A DNA stretch of 64,000 nucleotides from Elusimicrobia bacterium GWA2_51_34 (GCA_001799565.1 MGTS01000014.1:109072-173071); one strand, 5' to 3'; numbered from the stretch's first letter, positions 1 through 8,496 are shown. The notes: generated by a model not told the origin, from the letters alone. Program-made: numbers and translations.

Positions 1-1241
1 TATTCGTAGAGGCGCGGGGAATAGAACGACTCGCCTACGGAGTAGATAACCACACATAGCACGATGGCCACATAAAGCGGGTTCACCGGGCCGGCGAGCC
101 CAAGCCATGTGTGGCCGATAATGTTCCCCAGCCAGCCGTCGGCCAGATTCTGGAACATGGCCGGCGGTACGGCCATAAAGAACACCGACAACGCGGCAAT
201 GGTGGTGCCTATTACCACCGCCTTGTAGGCCGTGAAGCGCTGGGTGAGCGCCCCTATCACCGGCGCCAGTATAACTACTATAACGGCATTGAGCAGTCCG
301 AAAATATGGCCTATGGGCGCTCCCTCCCCGAGTTCGCGTATGGCAAATTTAGGGAAGGTGTAGTACATGTGATAAAGGATAAGCTTTACAAACACCACGA
401 AGCCGAAGAAGGCCAGAAAGCGGTAAAAGGTGGGCTGGGTCCAGAGGCTTGCGAAGATACGCTTCCAGTCTTTCAGCGCGTCGCGGCAGGAAAGGAAGAA
501 AGCGCCCAGGAAGGATTGCCCTGAATATTTCGTCTGTTCCGGATTTATTTTAACCCCTTCGTCTGTGGCCTCTACTCCGCCGCGCAGGCCGAAGTAGATA
601 ATAAGCAGGTTTGGTATGGTAAACAGCAGGCTGAGCAGGATTATGGTCTGGTAGGTGCTGATCTGGAAACCGGCGTAGGGGATGGTATAATGGCCGTATT
701 CGCCCAGGCCCGCGCGCACTTTATCAAAGGTCCAGGCGGCCACCGCAAAACCCACATTCATCATGGAATAGTAGATGGAGAAGGCTATGGAGCGCTGTTT
801 TGTGGAGGAGAAACGCCTTACCGCCGCCACCATCACCGGGGTCTGCAGGGCTTCGCCGAGGGCCAGGGGAAGCAGGCCCAGCGGCAGGGCTATCCACGGG
901 GCGGAGAAAAAGGACATCACGAAGCGTGCCAGCACGCAGAGGCCGAAGCCGGCGAGCAGGGATTTGCGTATGCCTACCGCATCCACCAGCGAACCCACCA
1001 TTACGGTAAAGATGGTCAACACTGAGGACCAACTGGCGATTACGAAGCCGGCGCTCTTGTCGCTCATGCCAAGGTCCGAGGACAGCCAAAGTCCCAGCGT
1101 GGAAGTTCCAACGAGCCCGTAGGCGATAATGGTAAGAATCTTGGTCCCGAAGATCAGCCACAGTTCGCGCACCGCGCCGCTTAGAACCATGAATTTCCCG
1201 ATAAACGACTCTTCCGCGTTAACCACAGGATTTTTTTCCAT
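1..1241 (-). CDS. MFS/POT-like transporter (partial, cut by window edge)
   Basis: The frame is open from an ATG at 1241 to the left edge, 413 codons without a stop, so the C-terminus is missing. The translation starts MEKNPVVNAEESF and is rich in hydrophobic helices. It contains GLVGTSTLGLWLSSDLGMSD early, a loop GSLVDAVGIRKS that resembles the MFS signature between helices 2 and 3, and a long central charged loop of the kind that separates the two six-helix halves. Helix spacing and length fit a major facilitator, possibly of the peptide (POT) or nucleoside type. It begins 4 nt after the stop of the ATP-grasp gene, so the two are probably co-transcribed and it may export or import the ligase product. 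The substrate cannot be told from sequence. Confidence 0.85.
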   Translation of the reverse strand, partial: MEKNPVVNAEESFIGKFMVLSGAVRELWLIFGTKILTIIAYGLVGTSTLGLWLSSDLGMSDKSAGFVIASWSSVLTIFTVMVGSLVDAVGIRKSLLAGFGLCVLARFVMSFFSAPWIALPLGLLPLALGEALQTPVMVAAVRRFSSTKQRSIAFSIYYSMMNVGFAVAAWTFDKVRAGLGEYGHYTIPYAGFQISTYQTIILLSLLFTIPNLLIIYFGLRGGVEATDEGVKINPEQTKYSGQSFLGAFFLSCRDALKDWKRIFASLWTQPTFYRFLAFFGFVVFVKLILYHMYYTFPKFAIRELGEGAPIGHIFGLLNAVIVVILAPVIGALTQRFTAYKAVVIGTTIAALSVFFMAVPPAMFQNLADGWLGNIIGHTWLGLAGPVNPLYVAIVLCVVIYSVGESFYSPRLYE

Positions 1242-1245
1242 TTAT

Positions 1246-2403
1246 TTAGCACTCCTGGATGAAGCTTACTGCCTCCAGTATCGCGTTTAACTTCTCCGCC
1301 CTTATAAGATAGACGCAGTCTCCCATGGCTCGCGCCAGCACTCCGGGCAGTTCCTCGTGACGGATGATCATTGAGCCGAACCTGCGCATTATTTCCTCAT
1401 GGGAATATTTATAGTTAAACCGGTACTTGCGGCCTGCGTGGCAGCAGTGGTATTTCCTTTCGTAATCAAGTTTTACCGTTCCCTCGGCCATTACGCGCGC
1501 CCATACCGAGTACATATCTATGTCGCAGGCGTAGTTGAACATGTCCATGGTAAATCCGCCCGGCGGCCGGATATTCACTTCCAGCGCGCAAAGAGTTCCG
1601 TCTTTTTTCCGGAAAAACTCAAAATGGAAAAATCTCTCTCTGATCTTGAACGCTTCCACCAGTTTTACGCCCGCTTTTTCCAGGTCTTCGGGGATTTCAC
1701 GGGCGGAATAATAATAAAGATGCGAATCAGCCAGCACTATTTCCATCACCCCCTGCCCGTAAGCGTGTGAGGTGCGGAAAATTATTTTCCCCTGCCGGTC
1801 CGCCAGGCCGTCAAAAGTTACTATATTCCCCTCTATGAATTCTTCCGCGATAAACTCACGGCCGGGCTTGCAGGCAAAAAATTCGTCCACCTGGCCGCCG
1901 CAATCAAGCTTGTAAGTGAATTCGGCGCCCATGCCGTTATCCGGTTTTACAACAACGGGAAAGTTTACTTCCGCCGCGAAGGCGCGAGCCTCGGCCGGAC
2001 TGTTCACTATCCTGCCCCTGGCGCGGGGTATGCCGGCTTTCTCAAAAATCATTTTCATCCTGGATTTTTTCCGGATGTCCGCTATAGAGTCGTTTTTTAC
2101 TCCGAAAATGCCGAATTCCGTGCGGAGCCCGGCTTCGGTTTCCAGCCAGTATTCATTAAGGGAATCAATTCTGTCTATCGCGCCGAACCGCCCGGTGAAA
2201 AAACCGCAGGCGTCTGCCAGTTCGCCGTAATTGTGCATATTGCCCACTTTGTAATACCACGCAAGCGATTCGCGCAGTTCGGGGCGCAGATCTCCGAAAT
2301 CCGATTCGCCTATCCCAAGAACGGTAAACCCCGCCTTTTTCAGACTTTGGCAGAAAAGGTAATAATTAGGCGGGAAAGCCGGAGATAAAAAAACAAAATT
2401 CAT
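1246..2403 (-). CDS. ATP-grasp carboxylate-amine ligase family protein
   Basis: This 385-residue protein has the layout of stand-alone ATP-grasp ligases, which join a carboxylate to an amine through an acyl-phosphate. The N-terminal Rossmann-like lobe starts NFVFLSPAFPP. The ATP-binding lobe has FPVVVKPDNGMGAEF (about 149-164) with the adenine-binding lysine, then EFIAEEFIEGN. The metal-binding segment is CALEVNIRPPGGFTMDM (about 272-288), where E and N are the Mg ligands. A Shine-Dalgarno AAGGAGG lies about 7 nt upstream of the ATG. It is followed by a transporter in the same operon and faces an esterase gene, a grouping that suggests a small peptide or amide metabolite. Substrate unknown. 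Confidence 0.85.
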   Translation of the reverse strand: MNFVFLSPAFPPNYYLFCQSLKKAGFTVLGIGESDFGDLRPELRESLAWYYKVGNMHNYGELADACGFFTGRFGAIDRIDSLNEYWLETEAGLRTEFGIFGVKNDSIADIRKKSRMKMIFEKAGIPRARGRIVNSPAEARAFAAEVNFPVVVKPDNGMGAEFTYKLDCGGQVDEFFACKPGREFIAEEFIEGNIVTFDGLADRQGKIIFRTSHAYGQGVMEIVLADSHLYYYSAREIPEDLEKAGVKLVEAFKIRERFFHFEFFRKKDGTLCALEVNIRPPGGFTMDMFNYACDIDMYSVWARVMAEGTVKLDYERKYHCCHAGRKYRFNYKYSHEEIMRRFGSMIIRHEELPGVLARAMGDCVYLIRAEKLNAILEAVSFIQEC

Positions 2404-2410
2404 TGTAACT

Positions 2411-2440
2411 GCCTCCTTGACACTAAAAATTTTAGCATAC
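2411..2440 (-). promoter_or_regulatory. Putative extended -10 promoter and RBS of the ATP-grasp operon
   Basis: On the minus strand TGCTAAAAT (2429-2437) matches an extended -10 box, followed by AAGGAGG (2411-2417) and the ATG at 2403. No clear -35 box is visible, so the assignment is tentative. Confidence 0.35.
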
Positions 2441-2483
2441 TATGTAAGCCGTGCCGAAGTTTTATATTATTATCGTGGCTATT

Positions 2484-2616
2484 GCAGGTTGCTATACAGG
2501 TTCAAGGTTCAGCGGTTCAACGGTTGGAAATCAGAGAATATAAGAAAGTATTAAAAAATAACCTTGAACCGTGAACCGTTGAACTCTGCCAACCTGGGCT
2601 GTGCACCTGACAACCT
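2484..2616. repeat. Word-array hairpin element (GGTTCAACGG words)
   Basis: The left arm (2484-2527) repeats variants of GGTTCAAGG/GCGGTTCAAC. The right arm (2561-2612) holds the complementary words CCTTGAACC, GTGAACCG and TTGAAC. Both arms end in AGGTTG/CAACCT, so the unit can fold into a long imperfect hairpin around an A/T-rich loop. It ends directly against the ATG of the downstream esterase, which therefore lacks a normal ribosome-binding site. Confidence 0.75.
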
Positions 2617-3411
2617 ATGCAAGTCAATTATCATAAATTTTTCAGCGCGAATCTGGGGCAGGATTTTGAATTAAAGGCTTACGGAACCGCCGGTAAACCG
2701 GTTATGGTGTTCCCTACTTCCTGCGGGAGGTTTTTTGACTACGCGGAACGCGGCATGATAGAGGCGATGGCGGACTTTATTGACAGGGGCGATATAATGG
2801 TTTTTACCGTGGACGGGCGGGATTGGGAGTCCTGGTATAAACCTGTGAGAGATAAATGGATGGCTATAAGACACGCTCATTACGAAGCCTGCGTGACGGA
2901 GGAGGCGGTGCCTTTTATAGCGAAGACATACAATATCAATGAAAAGTTCCTGGCGACAGGCAACAGCATGGGGGCTTTTCATGCGGCCAATTTCTTTCTT
3001 AAATTCCCGCGCTGCTTTGATTCGGCCGTGTGCCTGAGCGGAATTTACACTTTGAAAACCGAGCTTAACGGGTACGCCGACGATGGCGTATTTTTCAATG
3101 AGCCTCTTAGCTATATGCCGGGGCTAATGGATAAAATAATACTTTCAAAACTAAGGGATGGTTACGCCGTAATAACGCACGGGCGCGGCGCGTGGGAGAT
3201 CTTTAACGATCAGGCGCGGGAATTTGCCGCTGTTCTTAAGGATAAAAATATAACCTGCTGGTACGACCCCTGGGGGGAGCAGTGGCCTCATGACTGGCAG
3301 ACATGGCAGGCCCAGATAAAAAAGTATCTGGCCCAGTTTAAAGCCGGGGTAATTTTCAGGGACGGGGTCTTGAAATTAACAGGCCCGGACAGGAGAATCT
3401 CAACACTGTAG
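2617..3411 (+). CDS. Esterase-family alpha/beta hydrolase
   Basis: This 264-residue protein is an alpha/beta hydrolase of the putative esterase family (EsteraseD/FrsA-like). The nucleophile elbow is ATGNSMGAFHAA (GxSxG, Ser about residue 115). A conserved core VMVFPTSCGRFFDYAERGM lies near the N-terminus, and the likely catalytic His is in EQWPHDWQTW near the C-terminus. There is no signal peptide, so it is probably cytoplasmic. Homologues of this short esterase are often found near ATP-grasp ligases (family knowledge), and here it is divergent from one, separated only by a hairpin repeat. It may hydrolyse an ester or amide product of the ligase; the substrate is unknown. The start follows the repeat without a visible Shine-Dalgarno. 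Confidence 0.85.
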   Translation: MQVNYHKFFSANLGQDFELKAYGTAGKPVMVFPTSCGRFFDYAERGMIEAMADFIDRGDIMVFTVDGRDWESWYKPVRDKWMAIRHAHYEACVTEEAVPFIAKTYNINEKFLATGNSMGAFHAANFFLKFPRCFDSAVCLSGIYTLKTELNGYADDGVFFNEPLSYMPGLMDKIILSKLRDGYAVITHGRGAWEIFNDQAREFAAVLKDKNITCWYDPWGEQWPHDWQTWQAQIKKYLAQFKAGVIFRDGVLKLTGPDRRISTL

Positions 3412-3445
3412 GTCACAAGAGCACAAGTCACATGTCACAAGTAAG
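3411..3445. repeat. Short direct-repeat tract (GTCACAAG words)
   Basis: Just after the esterase stop, words of the type GTCACAAG/GCACAAGTCAC/ATGTCACAAG are repeated about four times. No second arm is evident. The same word theme (TCACCAGTCACAGG) recurs inside the megasynthase gene at 63949-63975. Confidence 0.5.
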
Positions 3446-3478
3446 AGACGGATTGATAGGCGGACGATTTCAAGCCTA

Positions 3479-3517
3479 TGGCAGTGCCGTATCAGGGCCT
3501 ATGGCTTTCAGACGGCC
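3479..3517 (+). repeat. Palindromic ~40-bp repeat (PAL40), copy 1
   Basis: This 39-nt unit begins TGGCAGTGCCGTATCA, has a core GGGCCTATGGC and ends TCAGACGGCC. The GCCGT/ACGGC arms and the core can pair. Related units of 39-40 nt lie at 28777-28815 and 56110-56149 (minus orientation) and 46321-46360 (plus). It sits at the 3' end of the downstream convergent methyltransferase gene. Confidence 0.75.
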
Positions 3518-3527
3518 AACCGCAATT

Positions 3528-4571
3528 TTAGGGTTTTACGGACTGAATAAGCGCTCCGGAAACTGTTAAATCATCCTCTGACAAATGCCGGAATCTGCCG
3601 GACAGCCGCGCGGTTTTAAGTCCGGCTCCGGACAGAACTTTTTTTACCGTTATTATTTTGAAGCCCGCTTCTTTTTGCAGGGCGATGTGCGCCGACAGCG
3701 GCTCCCGGTTTATTAAATACGGCTTTCTGCCTTTTATCAGCTTCCACATAAAATCGGAATATCCCCAATGGCCGTTCCAGTCCGCCGCGGTACCGTGGCT
3801 GCGGAAATCTATCTGGTGCGACATAAAACCGCCCGGTTTAAGCCATTTCCACAGATTCTTATATACGGTGTCAAGCGGTTCGGCGTGTTCCAGCACGGCT
3901 TGTGAGTAAATCATGTCTACTGTTGACGACCCTGCGATATCCGTATCATTCCAGGGCGCGAAGTAGTGTATCTGTCCGGCTAAGGCGGCCGGGTCTGCTT
4001 CGCTTAACAATAGCTTCGCAGGACCACGTCCCTCAGAAGCTCCGGGCAAAAGCGCCGGAGCGAAGGAGGATGGGTGTTCCTGGCTTAAGGCTATAAGCTC
4101 TTTGCGCAGTTGTGAAATGCGTTCCCGCTCCGGAGTTTTTTTAAAGAGTTCGCCCGAAAATATGTGTCCGGGAAAATCGTATGATCTTAAGGTTGGTTTT
4201 ACGCTGGGGAATTCGTTTTCATCCGGTATGGGCGTTCCGGCCTGAAACAGGGCTACAAGCGCGTCAAAAATTTCAAGGTTGTGCAGGTTGGAACAGTATT
4301 TGACTATATCCAGCCCGTAATAGCGCTGAGCTCCTGAAATAAGCCCGGCGAGGCCGGCGCCAAGTGAACTGCCGGGGCCCAATTCGGCTATGACCCGCGG
4401 AAAAGAGGGGATGAGCCCGCTTTCATATGCGGATACCAGATGCCTCAGCCATACGCTGTAGCAGTACCGCGCGTCCGCGTAATCTATGTATTTTTTTGAC
4501 CTCCGATAGTGGATAAGCCTTGCTCCAGGCAGAAGACTTAGTATCCCGGTAATAAGGGGCCTGATGATCAT
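3528..4571 (-). CDS. SAM-dependent class I methyltransferase-like protein
   Basis: This 347-residue protein has an N-terminal region with a Rossmann-type motif VIAELGPGSSLGAGLAGLIS (about 60-79) that matches methyltransferase motif I (ExGxG). A later motif MIYSQAVLEHAEPLDTVY corresponds to motif IV with the xxSxxVxEH pattern typical of methyltransferase family 11. It is followed by LWKWLKPGGFMSHQIDFRSH (motif V/VI region). The insert between the two parts is longer than in simple family members. It overlaps the upstream PilZ gene by 4 nt (ATGA), so the two are translationally coupled. The acceptor is unknown; polysaccharide or lipid methylation would fit the length and insert, but this is inference. 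Confidence 0.75.
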   Translation of the reverse strand: MIIRPLITGILSLLPGARLIHYRRSKKYIDYADARYCYSVWLRHLVSAYESGLIPSFPRVIAELGPGSSLGAGLAGLISGAQRYYGLDIVKYCSNLHNLEIFDALVALFQAGTPIPDENEFPSVKPTLRSYDFPGHIFSGELFKKTPERERISQLRKELIALSQEHPSSFAPALLPGASEGRGPAKLLLSEADPAALAGQIHYFAPWNDTDIAGSSTVDMIYSQAVLEHAEPLDTVYKNLWKWLKPGGFMSHQIDFRSHGTAADWNGHWGYSDFMWKLIKGRKPYLINREPLSAHIALQKEAGFKIITVKKVLSGAGLKTARLSGRFRHLSEDDLTVSGALIQSVKP

Positions 4572-4864
4572 GGATATATATTTTTGATGGAGTCAAACTT
4601 GATTCCGTATAAATTGGAATTTGTCTTCTTGCGGCCCCAGACCACTTTGCCGGAAATTTCCATAACCCCTTTTGTCAGGATCCTTATGCGCGCGCGTATA
4701 TGCGTTCCTGTGTCCAGAAGTTTAGTGGTTGAAAAAGAGGCGCCGCCCATAGAGAAATTGACCAGTTGCGCGGTCCAGGCGATAGACTTCCCGGACTCAT
4801 CATAAATCTCCAGCACCGAATTATGCCGCTGACGTTCAAAACGCCGGTTGTTTTTTGAGGGCAT
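4568..4864 (-). CDS. PilZ domain protein (cyclic-di-GMP receptor family)
   Basis: This 98-residue single-domain protein carries both halves of the c-di-GMP binding signature: the arginine-rich motif RRFERQRHN (residues 7-15) and the NxSxxG motif VNFSMGGASF (about 36-45). No other domain is attached, so it would act as an adaptor that binds c-di-GMP and regulates a partner. The 4-nt overlap with the methyltransferase downstream suggests the partner may be that enzyme or the surface structure it modifies. A purine-rich stretch GGAGAT precedes the ATG. Confidence 0.88.
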   Translation of the reverse strand: MPSKNNRRFERQRHNSVLEIYDESGKSIAWTAQLVNFSMGGASFSTTKLLDTGTHIRARIRILTKGVMEISGKVVWGRKKTNSNLYGIKFDSIKNIYP

Positions 4865-4899
4865 GAATATCTCCTTACGCGTATAGAGGTAAGCGTTTT

Positions 4900-4955
4900 T
4901 CTTCCAACCCCTGAACCGTGAACCGATGAACCTTCTCCAGTGAACCTGTGTAGTT
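4900..4955. repeat. Short GAACC word array
   Basis: The 3' untranslated tip of the peptidase gene and the gap to the PilZ gene contain CTGAACCGTGAACCGATGAACC, then AGTGAACC, the same word family as the hairpin at 2484-2616. Only one arm is clear. Confidence 0.5.
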
Positions 4956-6114
4956 ACACTGGATCATTATTTTTTGTCAGTCTGCCTATTATTCCAAGCG
5001 TTAAGCGGGCGCAGCCGAAGAAATCCTTCAGGTCCAGATACTCATGCGTGGTGTGCACCTCGCGCATGCCGGTGCCAAGTATCGGCGCGCTTATGCCGTG
5101 ACCGTACATAATGTTGGCGTCGGTTCCGCCGCCCGATGCCATGGCCTTCATTTTCAGGCCCTGGTCCTTCATGGCTTCCTCAATAATTTTCAGTACGGGG
5201 TCGCGGCTGTTTATTATCAGGTTCGGGAATTTGTGTTCCAGCAGAAAATCATACCTGGGTGAAAATGTTTTGCCCCGCGAGCGTACCCGCATTTTTTTAA
5301 CCGCTTTCTTAAGACAGTCTTCCATGTGACGCGTCTGGCGGCGGAGTTTTTCAAGGTTGTGGCTGCGTGCCTCGCCGCTTAATTCCACCAGAGGCGGAAC
5401 AATATTGACTGCGTTCCCCCCGTTTATAAAGCCGATATTGGCCGTAGTCTCGCTGTCTATGCGGCCCAGTTTCATGCCGGCTATCGCCGAAGATACAATT
5501 TTAATGGCCGAGATGCCCTTCTCCGGGGCAACGCCGGCGTGGGCGGCCAGGCCGTAAACTTTTATATCCATTTTGTCTGCGGCTGGCGCGCTTGTGATAA
5601 CGCAGTCAAGTGGCTTTTCGTTGTCAAAAATAAGGCCGCGGCGGGCTTTCAGCTTTGAATAGTCAAGAAATTTAGCCCCCATAAGCGCCATTTCCTCGCT
5701 TATGGTAAACACCAGCTCAAGCGGCGGGTGCGGAAGGCGCATCTCCTCAAGGACTTTTACGGTTTCAATGATGATGGCGATGCCCGCCTTGCAGTCCGCG
5801 CCAAGCACCGTAGTGCCGTCGGAGGTAACGCGGTCCGAGTGGACTTGCGGTTTTATGTCAGCCGCCGGGCCAACTGTGTCCATGTGGGCGGATAATAAAA
5901 ACGGCTCCCCGCCCCCCGTGCCCTTGATCTTAACCACCAGGTTGCCGCTGTCGCCCTGTATCTTTTCACCGGCGTTATCCATATAAACCGCGGCGCCCAT
6001 AAGCTTGAAAATTCTTTCCAGGCGCGTGGCGACCCCGGCCTCTTTGCCTGAAAGAGAACTTATGCTCGCCAGTTCCGTGAAATTTCGGACCATGCGTTTT
6101 TCATTTATTGACAT
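4954..6114 (-). CDS. PepT/M20-like metallopeptidase
   Basis: This 386-residue protein fits the M20/M42-type co-catalytic zinc peptidases, close to tripeptidase T-like enzymes. The metal and catalytic residues are in place: LLSAHMDTVGPA (His, Asp), TVLGADCKAGIA (bridging Asp), FTISEEMALMGA (catalytic Glu-Glu), GLIFDNEKP (Asp) and the C-terminal REVHTTHEY (His). A central dimerisation or lid domain spans about residues 185-300 (GLAAHAGVAPEKGISAIKI). It has no signal peptide and should trim short peptides in the cytoplasm. The next gene downstream is a lipoprotein 9 nt upstream in transcription order, so they probably share a transcript. Confidence 0.9.
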   Translation of the reverse strand: MSINEKRMVRNFTELASISSLSGKEAGVATRLERIFKLMGAAVYMDNAGEKIQGDSGNLVVKIKGTGGGEPFLLSAHMDTVGPAADIKPQVHSDRVTSDGTTVLGADCKAGIAIIIETVKVLEEMRLPHPPLELVFTISEEMALMGAKFLDYSKLKARRGLIFDNEKPLDCVITSAPAADKMDIKVYGLAAHAGVAPEKGISAIKIVSSAIAGMKLGRIDSETTANIGFINGGNAVNIVPPLVELSGEARSHNLEKLRRQTRHMEDCLKKAVKKMRVRSRGKTFSPRYDFLLEHKFPNLIINSRDPVLKIIEEAMKDQGLKMKAMASGGGTDANIMYGHGISAPILGTGMREVHTTHEYLDLKDFFGCARLTLGIIGRLTKNNDPV

Positions 6115-6123
6115 AATAGCCTC

Positions 6124-6834
6124 TTACTCCACAAGGTTCTGGCCGTTAAATTTTATGTATTCATATTCGCAAAAAGCGTTGTCGGTCCCGCCTTCCATTT
6201 TGGCGCCGATGGCTATTTTCTGCGAGGGCGCGGCAAGGGTCCCGGGAACTTCGGCTTCAAAAATATCCGCAAAAGCTCTTCCATTGGCGGAGTAAAGGGC
6301 TTTGAAAATTTTGCCGGCTCTTTCAAACCTGAAAACGAGGGCGTCTTTCGGCAGCGCAAACATTTTTCCGTCCGGACCGTAGCTGACAAACAACAGCGGT
6401 TGTGACGCGCCGGCTTCAAAGCGCTGTTCCAGAAGTATTCTGAAAACCGTTTTACCGCCACTGGGTATGGGACGATGTGTTTCATTGCCGAACCAGATAT
6501 AAGTGAAAAAGCTTTTTTTAGCCCCCGCCACGGCGTTGGGAACCGCCTTGAATTCCAGACGCCAGCTTTGGCCCGTCAGTTCTTTCGCCGCTATCAACCC
6601 CGGGTGGGCGCCTCCGGAGGGATTTTCCAGCGAAGAATCCTGGTTGGGCTGCGGATAATAATAAAGGCGGCCATCCTTGATCTCGTGGCGGCCGTAGGAG
6701 TCGTTCCAGCCTATCCAGGTTTCCCAATCGTCAATGCTGAAAGCGCCTTTTTTGAACATGGCGGGGTTAATGCAGCCGGCCGCAAACAGAGCCGTCAGCA
6801 TTAATCCCGTCAATTTTGCCGAGTAATTTTTCAT
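6124..6834 (-). CDS. Lipoprotein of unknown function
   Basis: The chosen start gives MKNYSAKLTGLMLTALFAAGC, a signal peptide with a lipobox (LFAAGC) and lipidation at Cys21. A longer frame to 6876 exists but would put 14 charged residues before the signal. The mature part (about 216 residues) has alternating hydrophobic strands and aromatic residues, for example SFFTYIWFGNETHRP and LLFVSYGPDGKMFALP. This looks like a beta-sandwich of the concanavalin/DUF1349-like kind, but I cannot name a family. It precedes the peptidase gene with a 9-nt gap. It would be anchored in the cell envelope. Confidence 0.7.
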   Translation of the reverse strand: MKNYSAKLTGLMLTALFAAGCINPAMFKKGAFSIDDWETWIGWNDSYGRHEIKDGRLYYYPQPNQDSSLENPSGGAHPGLIAAKELTGQSWRLEFKAVPNAVAGAKKSFFTYIWFGNETHRPIPSGGKTVFRILLEQRFEAGASQPLLFVSYGPDGKMFALPKDALVFRFERAGKIFKALYSANGRAFADIFEAEVPGTLAAPSQKIAIGAKMEGGTDNAFCEYEYIKFNGQNLVE

Positions 6835-6930
6835 AGTTCTTTTATCGCCCTTCCCTATCCTCCACCCTAAACCCAATCCTTTGGAGGTGTCGTCTCAAAA
6901 GGCCCCTGGCCCAAAAACGGCCTCTACCCT
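6835..6930. repeat. Degenerate CCCTA/CCTAAACCC word region
   Basis: Between dtd and the lipoprotein gene lie CCCTATCCTCCACCCTAAACCC and CTCTACCCTATACCC, short varied words like those of the other intergenic elements but without a clear second arm. The word array reaches the 3' end of dtd. Confidence 0.4.
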
Positions 6931-7378
6931 ATACCCTGCTTTTGCTGTCCAGCCATATTGTTACGGGGCCGTCGTTTACCAGCGCCACTTCCATTTCAGC
7001 CGCAAAAACGCCGGTTTTTACCGCAATGCCGAGGCCTTTAAGACATAAGTGGAAATGCTCATAAAGCGGCATCGCCTTTTCTGGCCTTGCGGCCGAACCG
7101 AAATCGGGTCGGCGGCCTTTTGAAGCGTCGCCGTAAAGCGTGAACTGGGACACCACCAGCGCCTCTCCTTTTATGTCAAGCAGTGAGAGATCGAATTTTC
7201 CTTCGGTATTTGAAAATATCCTCAGATTGGCGGTTTTGTCGGCTAAAAGCCGTGCGTCGCTTTCATCGTCATCCTTCCCGACTCCCAAAAAAACTACCAG
7301 TCCCGCTCCTATAGCGCAGTGTTCCCTGCCTTTAACGCTGAGATTGCTCTTTTTGACCCTTTGTATCAAGGCGCGCAT
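6929..7378 (-). CDS. dtd: D-aminoacyl-tRNA deacylase
   Basis: This 149-residue protein is full length for Dtd, which removes D-amino acids (and misacylated glycine) from tRNA as a chirality checkpoint. It begins [15 protein letters not shown], and carries the substrate-binding motif SQFTLYGD (about 77-84) and the C-terminal [14 protein letters not shown], in which the NGPVT-type motif supplies the Gly-Pro cross-subunit pocket. It is a cytosolic homodimer in the family. The gene seems monocistronic or heads the lipoprotein/peptidase transcript. Confidence 0.95.
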   Translation of the reverse strand: MRALIQRVKKSNLSVKGREHCAIGAGLVVFLGVGKDDDESDARLLADKTANLRIFSNTEGKFDLSLLDIKGEALVVSQFTLYGDASKGRRPDFGSAARPEKAMPLYEHFHLCLKGLGIAVKTGVFAAEMEVALVNDGPVTIWLDSKSRV

Positions 7379-7483
7379 AAAATCCGGAAAGGCTCAAATG
7401 CCCCGGGCTTAAGTTTTCCCCCGCACTTGTTCCCAAAAGGGCTAAAGTGCGGATTAATAACGCTAATTATACCTTAATTTTAA

Positions 7484-7492
7484 TGGTATAAT
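7484..7492 (+). promoter_or_regulatory. Extended -10 promoter for the Lrp-domain gene
   Basis: TGGTATAAT is a perfect extended -10 element (TGnTATAAT) about 57 nt upstream of the ATG at 7549. The A/T-rich stretch before it has no strong -35, which fits an extended -10 promoter. Confidence 0.55.
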
Positions 7493-7548
7493 TTTGACGC
7501 CAAACGCCGGCTTTTTAGTCCGTGCGACAAGAAGGAGGAAGCTGTTTT

Positions 7549-7782
7549 ATGGTAACCGGACTTGTTCTATTAAAATTAATGCCCGGCAAGGAAAAGCAGA
7601 CCCTTGCCAGACTAAAAGCTCTAAGCAGCGTGGTGCATATGTCTGCCGTGTTCGGGCGCTGGGATCTGGTGATTGATATGGAAACTGACGATCTGCCCAT
7701 GCTTTCCAATATCGTGGTTCATGAAATCCGTTCAATCCCGGGAGTGCTTACCACCGAAACGCTGGTAACTACGTCGATATAG
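7549..7782 (+). CDS. Stand-alone Lrp/AsnC ligand-binding (RAM) domain protein
   Basis: This 77-residue protein, starting MVTGLVLLKLMPGKEKQ, matches the effector-binding half of Lrp/AsnC regulators: a beta-alpha-beta-beta-alpha-beta ferredoxin-like fold with VFGRWDLVIDMETDDLP in the centre and the closing strand TTETLVTTSI. The usual N-terminal HTH is absent. A strong Shine-Dalgarno GAAGGAGG lies about 9 nt before this ATG, which decides the start over an upstream in-frame alternative at 7522. Such stand-alone domains assemble into octameric rings and may sense amino acids or modulate a full-length Lrp. No target is evident. Confidence 0.85.
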   Translation: MVTGLVLLKLMPGKEKQTLARLKALSSVVHMSAVFGRWDLVIDMETDDLPMLSNIVVHEIRSIPGVLTTETLVTTSI

Positions 7783-7792
7783 AGAAGTGCTG

Positions 7793-7968
7793 CCTTAAGC
7801 CATAAGTTTTAGATACGGCTATTGCCGTAAGCCATAGGCTTTAAGCTTTAATCCACAGGCATAACGATTGCCATACGCCTTAGGCCATCATTAAGGAAAA
7901 CCCCTAAAAAGAAGTATATAGCGTATAAAGCTTATGGCTTACGGCTTAAAGCTTATGGCAGACTCCCG
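7793..7968. repeat. Word-array hairpin element (CTTATGGCTTACGG family)
   Basis: The left arm has TTAAGCCATAAG, GCCGTAAGCCATAGG and TTTAAGC words. The right arm has AAAGCTTATGGCTTACGG and CTTAAAGCTTATGGCA. The outer ends are TGCCTTAAGCC and GCTTATGGCA, inverted. It fills the whole gap between two + strand genes. It belongs to the same family as the element at 26154-26278. Confidence 0.8.
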
Positions 7969-7974
7969 GTAACT

Positions 7975-8496
7975 ATGCGCGCATTTACCGTTTTGCTTTT
8001 TCTGGCATTGTCCGGCAAGCCCGCCGCGGCTCAGGTCTTTTTGGGGGTTGAGGCGGGGCCGGATTCTTTTTTTAAAAACGACGGGGCAAAACTTGACGCT
8101 TTAAGCGACGACGCTTTTGCCTGGGCTTTAAGCGCCCAGATAAGTTCCACTACCCTTTACTCGGTTTTTGAATCCACCGCCGGCGAGAAAGAAATTTTAA
8201 AACATCTCCGTCACGGGCTTTATCGCCAGGAGCTGATAACGCTCATTCTTATTTCCGAAAAAACAGCTGTTCCTTTTTCAAAACTGGCGTTGGAACTGGA
8301 TAGGGAAGGCAGTCTGCGGCTTTTAGCTAAAAAATATGGCGCTGATCTGCCGGCGCTGTTTCTGGAGGCCGCTGATATTAAAGCCGTGGCTGACGCGCAA
8401 ACACCTCTGTTTCTTGAACCTCCCGTCGCCGAAATACGCGACTCATCCAGCGCGTTTACGGCGGAAATACCCGGTGCCGCCGGTAAAAAACCATGA
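7975..8496 (+). CDS. Exported hypothetical protein
   Basis: This 173-residue protein has a signal peptide (MRAFTVLLFLALSGKPAAAQ, cleavage likely after AAA/AQ) and a mostly helical mature region (DDAFAWALSAQISS, EKEILKHLRHGLYRQELITL) ending in a low-complexity tail. I do not recognise a family. Its last codon overlaps the ATG of the DUF192 gene by 4 nt, so the two are translationally coupled and probably act in the same compartment. Confidence 0.6.
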   Translation: MRAFTVLLFLALSGKPAAAQVFLGVEAGPDSFFKNDGAKLDALSDDAFAWALSAQISSTTLYSVFESTAGEKEILKHLRHGLYRQELITLILISEKTAVPFSKLALELDREGSLRLLAKKYGADLPALFLEAADIKAVADAQTPLFLEPPVAEIRDSSSAFTAEIPGAAGKKP

